DNA of 64,000 nucleotides from Liolophura sinensis (GCF_032854445.1 NC_088300.1:55526984-55590983); one strand, 5' to 3'; positions 47,654 to 61,400 are shown, counted from the stretch's first letter. Numbers and translations: made by a program. Notes: generated by a model from the sequence alone, not told the origin.

Positions 47654-50419
47654 TCATCTCTTTGCTACTGATGACAGCTGGTCCCTGATTTTACCCAGCC
47701 CATCCAACATTGTATCTAGGGTCTCCTTGGACAGTTCCACGTTAGTGCTTGTTAAGGGAGGAACGCTTCCAACCTGTGTTGGATTTTCCTGAACCTGGAA
47801 AAATTTGAATGACAAATATCAAAATGTACACTGATCAATTAACCTTAAGAAAAGTCCGCATATAAGATGGCGGTCAGATTTATGGTTAAGAGGATACCAG
47901 GAGGATATGGATGGAGTGTTTGGCATAAACCACCAACCTTTGTAAAGTAAATGACAAACACTTCCTTTGGTGCACAGATTTCAGGCCATATTGGTGGAAG
48001 ACTTTGTCTCCATTGAACCTTAAACTGTACAAATGGCCACATGAGTGACACTAGCTTGCTGTCACCAAGAGATCAAAAATAATGATAGCGGGTAATCTAG
48101 AAATTCGATGATCCAGAACAGGACTTATGTATTTATTTATTTATTTGATTGGCGTCTTACGTCTTACTTAAGAATATTCACTTATTTTGACAGCAGCCAG
48201 CATTATGGTGGGAGGAAACCAACAACCATCTGCAGGTTATAAGCAGACCTTCCCATATATGGTTGGAGAGCCAGCTTGAGCTGGACTTGAACTCACAGCA
48301 ACCGCATTGGTGAGAGGCTCTTCGGTCATTGTCCAGACCAGGACTGATTTATTTATTTTTATTTATTTGATTGGTGTTTCACTCAGGACTTAAAGAGTAT
48401 TTCACTTATACAATGGCAGCCTGCATAATGGTGGGAGGAAACCAGGCAGAACCCGTGGGGTTGTGCTGGTAGACCTTCCCATGAACAATCCGAGAGGAAG
48501 CCAGCATGAGCTTGACTTGAACTCACAGCAACCACAATGGTGGGAGACTCCTGGGTGCTAGGGTGCTAATCCCCTCGATCCCCTATCAGGATTGAACCCA
48601 TACCTTGTGTATCATTACCACTGTCCACATTTGTCTGTCAGTAACTTTTCAGAAAAAAGTTAAGCAAACAAGACAAGAGTTATTTCATGCTGTTGGTAAA
48701 ATCTGACAAATCACACTGTGAACAGCATCTCATAAAATAGATACGGTGTAAAATACCAATCAGATAAATATAAAATAGAGGTTGTTCTCTTTTTCATCCG
48801 GCATTAACCGCTCAAACATGTCACCAGCTATGCCAAACATGTCAGCAGCAATGTGGGTGGCACTGAACTTTTTGCAAACTGTTTTTACCTGTAGCTGTAG
48901 TATACAAGTGGGTACAGACATCTGGGCAATGTTTTGTGATGCAGCTTTCAAATCTATCCTCCAGTCAAAATCTACCAGCCTTGGGAGGGACACTGAAACA
49001 GTGCATATTGATTAAAAAAGAATATAATAATTTTAGAATTATCAGTTCAATCAGTTCACAGTAAAAACATTAGCATCAATCTTGTATACCACAACCTGAT
49101 AGTGAAGAATAATCTGCATGTTTGCTCATCTGTTCAGCCTTAAAGACTGCTGATCACGAATGATATGAATTTTAATATGTTTCAAGCCTCAGGTTTTTCT
49201 GCCTTGCCATATTGTGCCAAACAGCAAGATTCATACAACTTGGTTAATGCATGTGACTACAGGCATATGGTGTTCCCAACAGAGCAGCAGCCGCTGTTGT
49301 CATGGTATGAGTGAAATATTCTTGAGTACAGCGTAAAGCACTTATTAAATAAATAAATAAATAAATAAATAGAAGAGCAGGAAACATTAATTTTCAATGA
49401 ACCAGGATAACAAGCAGGCACAACTTAGACTTTATTACCTCCGCCAAAGATTTCATGTTTTGTCTGCATTTGTCAGCATCTTTCCAAAAACAAGTTAAGC
49501 AGGGATTTGGATGAAATTTTCTACACAGGTTGATGATGGGTGGTGATCTGAACCAGTGAAATTTTTTATGACTTTTGCCAGAGTTTTATCCAAAGTGGGG
49601 GAATCATACATTTTGTTATGGCAGAGGTTTGAATTCTCAAAGATTTTTGTTTATTTGCTTGATCAGAATTTTACACCACATTGAAGAATATTTCACTCTT
49701 GGGTCATCAATCACATTTGTAGATTAGGGAAGCCCCTCGACAAAGACAAACCTCCTAATTTACTGTTGTAACCATCACCAAAATCTGGATTCGAACCTAC
49801 GATCTCAATGGTCAAACGTCTAACAGGCCAGACATATATCTTACCTTGGTTGTTGATGGCATGATTCCTCCAGTTTGGGCAAAGCTCAGCAATAATTTTA
49901 CTCAGTAGTTTCCTTAAATCTTTGTGAAAATCATCTGCAAAATACATGATGCTGGTTAACAAAAATGATTTGGTAAGGTAGGTCTACATGTTTATAAGTA
50001 CTGCTAGGCAGTGAATGTTTTGATATCTGTATGAATCAATTATCAGCATCAAAGTCAAAAAAATTGTTCTCAGACAGACAGTATGCTTTTGAATCTATCC
50101 AGAACAAGACAAGCAGATCACCAAAGGGGCCAGGCTTGATGCATATCCCTATATTGGTACATAAAAGTCTTGGGTACTGCCTTTATGCAGAATAATCAAT
50201 GACAAACTGTCAAACATTATAGAAGGAACTTAAAGTATAACTGGAGTGGAAATGCTAACAGCATACATGTCATGGAGAAAGACACACATAGTTTGCACTG
50301 ACCTGGAAAGAGAGTGGCTACCTCTGCTGGTTCCTGCAGGGACTGGAATAGGGCAGCTTTGATCAAACTACTTAAAGATGCTAGCAGCTGAAATAGGCAA
50401 ACTGCTATAGTCATAAATG

Positions 50420-50461
<42 letters not shown>

Positions 50462-52239
50462 GTAAGAACAACAAGGCCTCCTGTATGGGAAGAAGACTTG
50501 TGGTGCATATATAATACATACCCTAAGTAATCATGACTAACTTGCCCATTTTTCCTGATTCTGAGAGTACTGATTTTAGAAAGATGTTTTAGGTTTGCTT
50601 GGAACATATTCTACTGGAAAACTGTAAGTTTCAGCACCCAAAATAGTATTTCGTGACATGTATTTGCCTGTAAAAATGCACTTTTGTGGGCGAAATTTGG
50701 GATCATTTAGAGTATTTACACTTCGACTGATTAGCCTCATGTAGTAGAGAACTGGCAACTTAACAAACAAGACACCATAAAATACAACACACAGCTTCGC
50801 TTGTTATTATAAGCAGCTCAATTAATGCAAAAGCACTAAATTACAAGTAGCAGATGCCAATCTTCCTTGAAGCCATTCAGTTTTCAATTCATGTAAGTCA
50901 TATCATTAGATAAAAATTTTTTGCCGACATCTGAACAGTACACGTTGCAACTGGTCTCAGTTATCATCAACAGTTGAAACATCTTACAACACACTGCAAC
51001 TTGTATCACTACCTTAGACTTTGTATTAAAGAAATGAAAGTGATGATTTATCTAGGTAACACTTGATTTGATGCAAGCATGACAAGAGACATAGCCAGGA
51101 TGTTTGTGTTCATTCTACGCTACAATTGTTAACCTATTTGAGACCGCAGACATCCGGGCATTTGCTGTTTTAATCGTGCCAACACGCATACTCGCTCTCA
51201 TACAGCAGTGAAAACATTGTCTGAATAACATGTGAGTGAATACAAACCTCTGGTTCACTGCCTCAGAAGTCCAAAACCAGGTTTTGTTGATATTCACAAT
51301 TTATATATGCTGTGCACATTGTTCTGTTGACTTATATACTATAATTCGCATCATCTGCTTGCCGATAACATGCATGAGCAAAGTGCCCGGATGTCCGCAA
51401 TCTCAAATATAAGACAGGGTTGATTTTACTACATAAAATTAACTTAACCAAACCAGCTAAACTGCGTTATAATGTTCAAGTCTTAATAATCTGGTAGATA
51501 TCTTACTGCCTTGGCTTGATGTGCAGACACAGACAAACTCTCCTCTACTGTTGACACTACAGACTCTGGAAGCCTCGCAGCATCCCGATACAGAAAGGCT
51601 TCATTGCAAACCTGCACAACCACCTCTTTAGAATTTGCCTGTTAAATAATACAAATAGTCAAAACAAGGAATGCAGAAATGTTTCTCACTACCCTGGTAG
51701 GACAGACTCAGGACTCAACCCAGGTCTCCTGCAGAGTTAAACATGCATAAAACAGCGTTTTTTTTTTGTTTGTTTCTTAATACGTAGCGTATGATGCGTC
51801 CTAACACATAAATGTACAAAAAGCTTGCCTGTTTCTTCTTGGTGTACTGGTACCATTTATAATAAGGGTACACTTGTTTGACAACAGAGAGAAAAAAATT
51901 ACAGCTTCAAAACAGTGCAGTGAATGTGATGTATGCCTATGTATAAAAGGTTTATCCCCAACCTCATGACAGTCATGTAGGCACGCCCCCTCGCTCCATA
52001 GTCCCTGTACTAGTAGTAGTAGCCTACTGAAATCAAACAAGCCTAAAATACGGCAACAACAACAACACCTATTTAGCAATTCTTCAAATTTTACATATTG
52101 ACTTGAATGTATAATTGATGATTACTACGTTCATTCTGTTCATAAACCCACGCAATAAACATAAGTGATCAACAGTTTCTGTTCAAGGTAACAGCACCTG
52201 CAGCAAAACCGTCAACGTTTGGAAGTCACAGGTTGCCAT
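47654..52239 (-). CDS. COMMD9: COMM domain-containing protein 9
   Basis: Six exons join in phase: 52198-52239, 51507-51638, 50303-50387, 49845-49934, 48889-48992 and 47654-47794, giving 197 residues and a TGA. The family length is about 198. Landmarks: MATCDFQTLTVLLQ; ANSKEVVVQVCNEAF; TLFPDDFHKDLRKLLSKII; then the COMM domain from VSLPRLVDFDWRIDLK with its conserved Trp, MSVPTCILQLQ, and LSKETLDTMLDGLGKIRDQL near the end. COMMD9 works in the COMMD/CCDC22/CCDC93 (Commander) complex in endosomal recycling, and COMMDs also restrain NF-kB. All domains are intact. Introns carry two adjacent SINEs and a GA repeat. Orthology is strong because several motifs match COMMD9 specifically. Confidence 0.95.
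48131..48338 (-). mobile_element. SINE, minus strand, in the last COMMD9 intron
   Basis: tatttatttatttgattggc, gaatattcacttattttgac, cagccagcattatggtggga, tctgcaggttataagcagac, gagctggacttgaactcaca. The tRNA-like end is truncated near gtcattgtccag. Same orientation as the gene. Confidence 0.85.
48348..48583 (-). mobile_element. Second SINE, minus strand, directly adjacent to the previous one
   Basis: tttatttatttgattggtgt, gagtatttcacttatacaat, gcctgcataatggtgggagg, aaccaggcagaacccgtggg, gagcttgacttgaactcaca, ending near gctaatcccctcg. Only about 10 bp separates it from the upstream copy. The two differ at many sites, so this looks like two separate insertions at one AT-rich target rather than a recent duplication. 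Confidence 0.85.
49288..49371 (+). mobile_element. SINE 3'-end fragment in a COMMD9 intron
   Basis: gccgctgttgtcatggtatg, gtgaaatattcttgagtaca, gcgtaaagcacttattaaat and a clean aaataaataaataaataaa tail. It is opposite in orientation to the gene. Confidence 0.75.
50424..50459. repeat. (AG)n microsatellite, 36 bp, upstream of a COMMD9 acceptor
   Basis: On the transcribed strand it is a pure CT tract 37-72 nt upstream of the acceptor of exon 50303-50387, so length changes could alter polypyrimidine context. Effect not demonstrated. Confidence 0.97.
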
Positions 52240-53404
52240 TCTCGTTGTACACTCTCCACATGTGCAAATCCCGTGTGGAGGAGAGCCCTCTAAACTGGGC
52301 GGGCACATTGCATTGACAGAAGCACTAGTTATCACAGCTGATGGACTCTCGCATTGTGATACCTTGAATATTTCGATAAGCGAAACAATTTGTTCAATAA
52401 TTGTTCTGAAAAGAAACTGATCTTCAAGTGAACTGCTTCGTCGCACACTAATTCGGGAGGAAACATCATTCTGCACGAGTACCGGGTATACATGTCTTAA
52501 TTACATACATGGACTGTTATGACAGGTCGAGTTTAAAACTGCAAATTATGTTATCAGGATTTATCCTTTTCGTCATGTAAAGGAAAATTACGACCAGGTA
52601 ACTCCTTAACGTGTACAATATATGCACCAGGTTCCCTCCACCCAGAAAAATGATCATCGTGAAAAATTCTTGAGCACAGTGCATGTTAACCATGCAACAA
52701 TTAATGTGTTAATCAGTAATGTATACGCATACAAATAAGCTGGCTAAAACAACATATGCACCATGCGGAATGCCAATATATTACATCGGTATAGCACGTT
52801 AAACCGAACACTACTTGCTTCAAGCATGGTTGGAGCAGCTGTGGTCTTCACGTACATGACTCAAAGAGCATACCCCAGACCTAACAATATCTCAGGTCGC
52901 AATATTTACTGCGATAAAAATCCCAGTGCATTGCATGCCCTGTAAACAGAATGCTGGGTAGCATAAAATTGCATGCCCGAGGTTGAAAAAAAAAAAGTCC
53001 AAACATGGCAGACGTTGATTTGAGTTGTCGGATTCGAAAGTTTAAACGGCTGGATTACCGTTGAAAGATAGTGTTTACCAATGCTGGATTTAACATATTA
53101 CATTTCGGGAGTTTTAGTGAATCGGTGGATAGCTAAAATAAGGTTGGGTTCCAGCCAGGTTTTTTAAATGAAATCGTCCGCGTGAAAGTGACCGAAGCTG
53201 GGCGTTACGGTAGGAACGTCTGGCTAGCTTTATGTTATCTGTGCCTATGTTTATTTTCAGAATGTTCTGTTTACATTTATTAAAACTGTACATCATACAT
53301 GTCATTCACGGTTCAAATTCGGTCAACGCTGCCCGTAAACAAGTGAAATCTGAAACTTCTGCGTACAGGATATATATATCCCCTTATGTGACTTTTGGCG
53401 CTTA

Positions 53405-53412
53405 TGACGTCA
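53405..53412. promoter_or_regulatory. Palindromic CRE-type site
   Basis: TGACGTCA, the full CREB/ATF palindrome, lies in the COMMD9-nucleobindin intergenic region; a second half-matching gacgtca follows at about 53432. A single 8-mer can occur by chance. Confidence 0.35.
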
Positions 53413-53715
53413 CAGTTTTTAGCACAGTTTCGACGTCATCAGCCAAGAAGGGGTTATCTTCAGGCGACAGCGCTAAATAAATACACACAGACAACGCAAA
53501 ATAACTCAATTTTTGTCGCCCAAAGCAGAAAAAGTTTCAATGTTAACAACGTAGCGCTACCATGTTGGTCTTATTGACCAGTATTTAGAAATCCATCTTA
53601 CGACAGGGATTATTTGCCGGAACCGGATATGCGTGTTGCAGAGACTCTCGTGCCATGCTGAGGAGTTCGCCAGTCAATGCGGTTCCGGAAGTAACCGCGT
53701 TGATTTGCTTAGCTG

Positions 53716-53726
53716 GTTGGACCACG
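53716..53726 (+). promoter_or_regulatory. ERSE-II-like element upstream of nucleobindin
   Basis: gttggaccacg matches the ER-stress response element II consensus ATTGG-N-CCACG at nine of ten specified bases (first base G instead of A). It lies about 215 nt before the probable end of the noncoding first exon. Family knowledge: mammalian NUCB1 is tied to the ATF6 branch of the unfolded protein response. Function here is inference. Confidence 0.4.
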
Positions 53727-55311
53727 TATACACATGCGTTTTATTGTCAATTTGGGTGAAATAGACAAGCCGCGTCACGATTTTGATGAGGAAAACAAGA
53801 GATTCTTTTGTTCTCTTTCCAGATCGTCATTTTAATCTACAGAAAACCTCTTTGTCGGTCAGGACACAGATACGGTTTCCATCGGTAGACCGGTGATTAG
53901 GATTTATTTCGTACTTGGCTTTCGTTGTCGTAAGTGCAAGGTAAGGCGATGTCATGTCCTGCATGTATAGGTATGCCTGTTACCGATGACTGAACATCTG
54001 CTCAGTGAAAATGTCATGATTCTTGTCGTTTTGATTGATATACATTAATGAGAAATAATGCTTGTGTGTTACTCAATTTCTTTATGTTATACAAGGAATG
54101 GTGTGTCGTAGCAATTCTCAATAATATTTTTGTACGTTTTTCTTATTATTTAACAGTCGTATGATGGTTAGGAGAATGGATCTTTGGTAGTGGCTATGTA
54201 ACATATGGATATCAAAATTACGGTTCTGGGTCCTACTAATTTCAAGATCAAAACTACTAAGATGAAAGTTAATGTACACTCTTGCAGAAAGTGAATATAC
54301 CGGAAAGCAAATGCCTGCATATGAGCCTGTATGTACCTGTAGAAGAGAAAGGCGAAACGAAATCTGTTTTCAAAAATAAATAACACCTGGGGTTTATTCT
54401 TCGTAAATCTTTACATAGTATATGTTGACCAGGCATTCAGATATGATGTTGCGTAAAAACAGACGACTATTAGGGCCCAATAGTAAGCAATTAGATGCAT
54501 GACATGAACAAGTAACAAGTAAATATGAAACACAAATGAATAGTAGGTTTTGTGGGAATATTGATTGCATAGGACTCAAACAGTTGTATTTGCCTGTGTA
54601 AAAAATTTCATTTTCTTGGCACTGGCATGCCATTGTTGGCATTTCTTTGTGTTATTTACTTTTATTTGTGTTATTCATGAGACCAACTGAGATTTCAGGA
54701 TGATATCTGTCAACATAGTTTGTAGTTAATGCCATGGCATAATAGGAAACACTGCCATCAGTGTCATTTGTAAATTGTCAAAACTTTGAGATAGTATCCA
54801 AATTCAGAGCTGATATATTCATGACAACAAGAAAAAAAGTGAAAATCGGTTTTGCCGTTGTTGGCTTGTTGTGGCTGCTCTTGAAGATAAACAGAAACCC
54901 TAAGCCTGTGTTTTTGAGATCACATTCCAGTTTTGGATCCTCTTTTTTTTCTTTTAACCTATGTTTGTTTGTCTTGTAGTCTCTGTCTGAACACATTTGA
55001 TAGAGCAGTTACTTTCTTTCTAGACAAAGTGCACAATTATGTTTTATGTGAAAACAGATTGTAAAATTTGTTTTGGAATGTTTGGTGATAAATGTACAGT
55101 TTCAGAAATCATGCAAAGTGTTAAATGTATATAGCTACAACAGTGTTCATATATTCCATAAATACTGATTGCTATGGAAGTTGCATGCATTTTTATGATG
55201 CTACATCGGTAGAACCAGTTTACAGTTTACTGTACGTTTATGAAATATAACAGACACAACACTTAGTTAATCTCTTTGATACAGATTGAAATGTTTTGTT
55301 CAAACATTATC

Positions 55312-55312
55312 C

Positions 55313-55348
<36 letters not shown>
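55312..55348. repeat. (TA)n microsatellite
   Basis: TA repeat with one interruption (atgtatatat) in the first intron of nucleobindin, about 150 bp upstream of the exon with the start codon. Confidence 0.95.
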
Positions 55349-55496
55349 GAACTCATGAAGGTTACTTACTCACTTAACTGTAAAACAATAAGTAATCATT
55401 ATTTACATACAGATATTATTTTTCATGTTTCTGAATTTTGTTATGGTTATTGATTGCTATGTCTTGTCTTTTTTAGATCAGGGTAAAGATTGAAGG

Positions 55497-58400
55497 ATGC
55501 GGTTGTTGTTGAGTGTGGTGTTAGTTTACACCTGCACTAAGTCTATTGTCTGCCCACCTGTCACCCCACCCAAGCCAGTAGAAGGGGGGTCAGAAGCTGA
55601 TAAGAATTATGTAAGTCATTTTGCACCAGCATTGGACACCTGTTTGTGTTTATTCCAGGTAGTTGGAACCACACATGCAAAATTTTATGAATGATTTGTG
55701 TGAGTTTGAACATATAGCAACTATGTATAACCTAATACTTACCCTAAGTCCTTAAGCCTTTTTGCATATGAAAGAGCCGCTTTCGATGCAATTCATGTAC
55801 CTTTTTAAATTAATTTTGGAGACAAACTACATTGGTTAGGCTGGCCAGTTTCAGGGATTCATAAATATAAGTGTGTGTAAAATATTTCTCTGAAAATATG
55901 CCTGAATAAACATCTTGCAAATATGCGAAAAGGTTAAAGAATTACAGTAGTGTGTAAATAAAATGGCCAAAAAAATTTAGCCTTAGATGTTTAAGACCAG
56001 TGACATTGAATTAATTTTTAGGTTCAGGTAACATGTCTGTCTTTTTGTTCATTGTACATGCTGACGGTGTAGACGGTCACATATTCTATATGTACAGCAC
56101 GACATAAAACATGTATGGAAAACATGTTATGACACGTGTACATGTATACACTTTGGCATTAAACATGCATAGCAAAACTTATCTACATACGCAAACTATG
56201 CAAACAATTCCCTATCCCAAGTAAGACCACATACATGCTAGTATACACCCTATAAACCCAGAAAAATTAGTGAATTGTGCTTGTTGAGGTGGTTTTCACA
56301 TTGTAATGTTAAAGATCATTCGTCAGCGCGGTGCATGAGGGAAAGTTAGCCATCACTAACTTGTCAAAGTTTGGTGATTTACCAGCGTACTAATTGTCAA
56401 TATTAACAGTTGTGTGAATAAATCTATATTAAAATTTACTTGATGTAGATCTCATTCCATATAGATATGTTAGTACATGTGTGTTGTTTTGCGTTGATGG
56501 CAGTTTACAGCAGTTGTAAAGAATTATAATAGTGTTGACATGACAAACCTGTGTTTTTCAGGATACGGGCCTGGAGTATGACAAGTATCTACGAGAAGTT
56601 GTTCAAGTATTAGAACAGGATGAAGAGTTTAGAAAAAAGCTGGAGCAGTCCAATGCCACTGATGTAAAGGTAAGTATTACATTGTAAATACACCGACAAT
56701 TTTACACATGTATGACATAAGACATAAATATCATGCAAAACAGTACGTTTTTATAGACAAATGTACAGGATGCCAGAAAGTCATTTTTCAATGTATCATC
56801 CAGACAAACCTCAAACATCCTTTCTAAGGTCACTCAAACTCACAGAATTTAGCAAAATGTGCAACTTAGTCATGGGCAAATTTTTAGATTATTTAACGTA
56901 TTCAGATATGGTTTTAAAATGCTGATGCTTGACGCCCATCAAGACTCGAATAAAATAAAATTGAAAATCTGAATTTAGTGAGTATTTTTTCACCCTTTTT
57001 TAAGCAAACCATTTTGGGTTTAAATGATAAATTGCATTGCTTGGTAATAATTTTTTGATCTAACATTTGTAACTGTTACATTTGCTTTTGTACATGTAAG
57101 CTGCATTATTGCTTTGCTTTTATTTGCATTCCCTACTATAGATAACTTTTCTTCTCAAGTGATAACCAAATTTTGAACAACATTCTCCAGTTCATGCATG
57201 CTTCTTCTCCGAATGTTTGTTGGAGGGTATGTCAGTAACTTGCGGATGGCCGTGGGGTTCCCCTTGGCCATGCCTGGTGTGCTCCCACCTTAATGCTGGC
57301 TGCCGCTGTCGTGCAGGTGAAATATTCTTGAGCACGGCATTAAACGCCAAGTATTAATAAATAAATAAAGTGAATGGTAACTTGGGGGGTCATGTTAGGT
57401 CATTGGTTTGAGAAGTTTTACCAAAAAGTCTTCTACAAAGACACACTTAGTATAGACTGTTTTGATATAAGAGAAAGAATGTTGGTTATTAATTTTATAT
57501 CTGTGTTTTGTTCTCAAGAGTGGCAACATTGCTCATCAGTTGGAGTTTGTATCCCATCAAGTCAGAGAAAAGTTGGATGAGCTTAAAAGGAGAGAATTAC
57601 ATCGTCTGCGTGAATTGGTCCGCGACCAAATAAAACAGAATGGTACGGAAGTATTTCTTGCGATTATTCGTGGAGGAGGTAGGCATGACTGCATGGTGTT
57701 GCTTTGCTGTTGCTGTGTTGCCTTTACCTGCCTGACACAGATACCTGTGTGAAGTTAGGCATTACCTGAGTGGACATTTATTTAACCATCCTTCACTTCA
57801 CCATGACCTCATTAACACATTCAGCATTGTGAATGATGGCTGTGTTTATGACACTATAGAACTCCACCCCTTCCTTGTGCATATTATCTTAACCTTTCCC
57901 TTAGTATTCCGTCTCTCACATTCACAGTCAGGCATCAAACCAGGAAGCATTTCCAGTAAACTTCTAGCTCAAGATCTGACCTTTAAAATGTGCACAGTGA
58001 CATTTCTTAGGTATCCATTTTTTTGATTTGAGCAGGTGTGGGCTGATTTGTACATGTATTAGTACATGTAAATTCACACTCTTTAGTCTCAGATGAACTT
58101 TTTAAAAATATGTTTGGAACATAAAATCAGTTAACAGCACTCTGAATTTCACATGACTAAACTCATGGAACCTCACATGTGGATGTCAAAGGCACATTAA
58201 TAGCACAGCTGAATTTCATTTGCTAAGGTGTGAGAATGTGATCATATGCCTCATATTCGGAGATTATGTCATGGCTAGGCATGATTCGCATGAACAGCTT
58301 CAATTTTTATACCCAAGTATTATGGGTATTATTATTGTCAACTTTTTAACATAATTTAATCGTTTCCTCGATCTATATCTACAGAAGCATTTCACTTATA

Positions 58401-61400
58401 AAGTTATAAAATTTATTCATTTTCTGTCTCTGCTAGCATATTTCGTCTCATATTTCTTTTTGAAGATATCTCCTGTTCCCCACTCTCAAAAGAACCCAAG
58501 ATCATGACCAGGAAACATTTTCCCACTCTATAATGTACAAACATGCTTGTGGATGAATTATACACTTTGTAGATCATCTGTTATTCAAGTGTACATGTAC
58601 TACTGATTGATTAGACATGATTATCTTGCCATTTTTATCCCTCCACATTGTCTTTATTACTGTGTTCTCACCAAACATATGCATGTAGTTTTGCTGTGAA
58701 AGTGTATATTGCATGTATCTGGTAGCTGTGGTCGTTTAAAGGGTACAGTGTTCATGAATTAGTGACGTGGCATGTATTGGGTGGATTTGTAACAGGAGGG
58801 ATCATCATATCATTGTGCAGCACATTGTCATGCTTGAGCTTTACCGGTATAACAGCACAATCCCTTTCTTATTATGATATCCTGCCTTGTACTCCCGAGC
58901 TTGCTCATATTGCTATTAGCAAGCTGTCCCTTGCTTTTGATTGGTTCTCTCAGTACTGTAACACAGACGCCACTTTTTACTCTCAGCTGCCATACCGGTG
59001 ACACATCTGTGCTTGCTTCAAGGTGCATATAATGGGCACCTGTTTTGGCATCATTGTCTTCTACATTGTAAAGCCACATTATTTATTAACATAATATAAC
59101 TAGTTATTACTTTGTTTCATACCTGCTTTCACTTTTCTACTCTCTGGTTTTGAAAGTAATTAAAAAAGTGATGATGTAAATTTCAGTAGTTTGGTGGTAG
59201 GTATGTTGCTAAAAGTGTAAATTTGGTATATATATCAACTAAAAAATCAAACAATGCAACATGTTCTATAATAATAATTTCTTAAAGTTGTGATAAAACA
59301 CATAAGCAACAAATGTAGTTAAAATAATCTTGTATTCTGTAATGTGTTTAAACTGACTTATTAACATTGTTTAGATTTATGCTGTGTGTGAATTTGGAAT
59401 ATATATCAGATAAGAAAGAAAACAATGCAACATGCGTCATAATATTAGTTCTTTAAGTTGTGATAAAACATATATTTGAAGAGACTCATGTGGTTCGAAT
59501 ACTGTTTTATCCTACTATAACTTTTGTAATTTGATCTAACGTTGTCTAGATGTATGTTTGATTTAGGTATCGACAACCTGAATGGACAGGCTCCAGCCCA
59601 CATTGATGTTCGCAATCCCCATAGTTTTGAGGTTGATGATTTAAAGAAACTTATAACAAAGGTATTTTTTACTACGCTTTAATCTCCATCCTCTTGACTT
59701 TAATACTCATGATGCTATGTACATCTAGCCACTGTGTATCTAAGGACGGAGGTGCAGATATTTCTCGCTTTTTGCAGCTTAACTTTACCTTAGCGCAATG
59801 GAGATTTATTTAGAAATCATTAGATGAGACATGTGATGAAGTTGGACATTTAGAATTGATGTACTTTTTAAACTAAAGTTTTCTGTACTTAGTAGAATTT
59901 GTTTGCTTGATTACAAAAAATCTTTTATTGCAGACAACATCTGACTTGGATGAAATAGACCAGAAGAGGCGACAGCGATTCAAAGAGTATGAAATGCAGA
60001 AGCAGCATGAGCGAAATGAACAGCTGGAGCATATGACCGAGGAAGAGAAGAAGAAAGCTAAGCAGGAATGGGAGGAGCAGCAGAAGAAACACAAGGAACA
60101 TCCTAAAGTGCACCACCCTGTATGAACAGCCTGCTTATTTCATTCTGTACCAGTATAACACCAAACACGTTTGATTTCACTATCTGTTCAGTGTGTGTAC
60201 TAAATATTGTTCGAACTTACTTCAACAGGCTGTAAGTTTACCTTAGTAAATAATTTATAAATTTACTTCAAGAGGCTATACCTTCGCCAAAAATCATTCA
60301 GCGCAAATCCAGTTGAATCTTTGCTATTATTTAACAATAGACCAAATTATTAAATGTATTTAGAACTTTTTCAAACATTGGAATCACTTCAACGCTATAA
60401 TATGACAAATATTACCTTTATCGAAAGGAAGTGATTTGAGCTATTCTTGGTAAATACTGGAAATTTGATTTGACAAGCGAAAAATGTTAGAGCTTCTTCA
60501 TCTTTGTGATTTAAGAGGAGTGATGTAAAATATGGAAGGATCAAATGAGCATAATGACTGAAACACAGTTTTTATGGAAGACAGATTGTCTACAACTTCC
60601 TCCATGACACTGCATTAAAATAGTCTAGTTACATATGCACACCAGTGAAGAACAATAAGGTAACGTTATTTATGGAAGAAAAGTATTGAAGATGGTTTTT
60701 GGAAAATGCCTCTGGAGCGAAACATCAGCTGAACATAATGAAGTTGAACAAAGGTATATTTTATGGAGATGGGTACATGGAATTTTCTTTAGGAAGAACT
60801 TATCCCTTGTTGAAGATTTTTCAGCAATCAGGATTTTTTTTTACTACATATTGTAAATTATATGGTTAATACTATGTGTTTGTTTTGTCCAGGGTAGTAA
60901 AGCTCAGTTTGAGGAAGTATGGGAGGAAGATGACCATTTAGACAAAAGAGATTTTGACCCTAAAACATTCTTCAAGCTCCATGGTGAGTGCAGTCTTGGT
61001 TGTATCATTGTGTTCAAGCTCCATGGTGAGTGTAGTCTTGGTTGTATCTTTGTGTTCAAAGTCCATGGTGAGTGCAGTCATGGTTGTATCTTTGTGTTCA
61101 AGGTCCATGGTGAGTGCAGTCATGGTTGTATCTTTGTGTTCAAGGTCCATAGTTGGTGCAGTCTTAATGGTATTTTTGTGTTCAAGCTCCATGGTGAGTG
61201 CAGTCGTGGTTGTATCTTTGTGTTCAATCTCCATGGTGAGTGCAGTCATGGTTATATCTTTGTGTTCAAGCTCCATGGTGAGTGCAGTCGTGGTTGTATC
61301 TTTGTGTTCAAGCTCCGTGGTGAGTGCAGTCTTGGTTGTACCTTTAATTGTGTTCAAGCTCCATGGTGAGTGCAGTCTTGGTGGTATCTATGTGTTCAAG

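Larger units (their letters stand above)
52240..53940. promoter_or_regulatory. Divergent promoter region between COMMD9 and nucleobindin
   Basis: COMMD9 begins at 52239 going left and nucleobindin's probable noncoding first exon ends at about 53940 going right (GTGCAAG|GTAAGG). The interval is richer in CpG than its flanks, especially 53000-53940. Contains a palindromic TGACGTCA at 53405-53412, a second gacgtca about 20 nt further on, and gttggaccacg at 53716-53726. A SINE 3'-end remnant lies at about 52630-52705. Start sites are inferred only. Confidence 0.45.

Noticed and set aside
48760-48888. Extension of the COMMD9 exon (VKTVCKKFSATHIAAD...)
   Set aside because: This lies after a good CTACAG|GTAAAA donor, does not resemble COMMD9, and the exon at 47654-47794 continues the family sequence in the right phase.
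52240-52476. Upstream extension of the COMMD9 first-exon frame (MQNDVSSRIS start)
   Set aside because: COMMD9 family proteins start at the position of MATCDFQTL; the upstream part has no family similarity and is probably 5' UTR/promoter.
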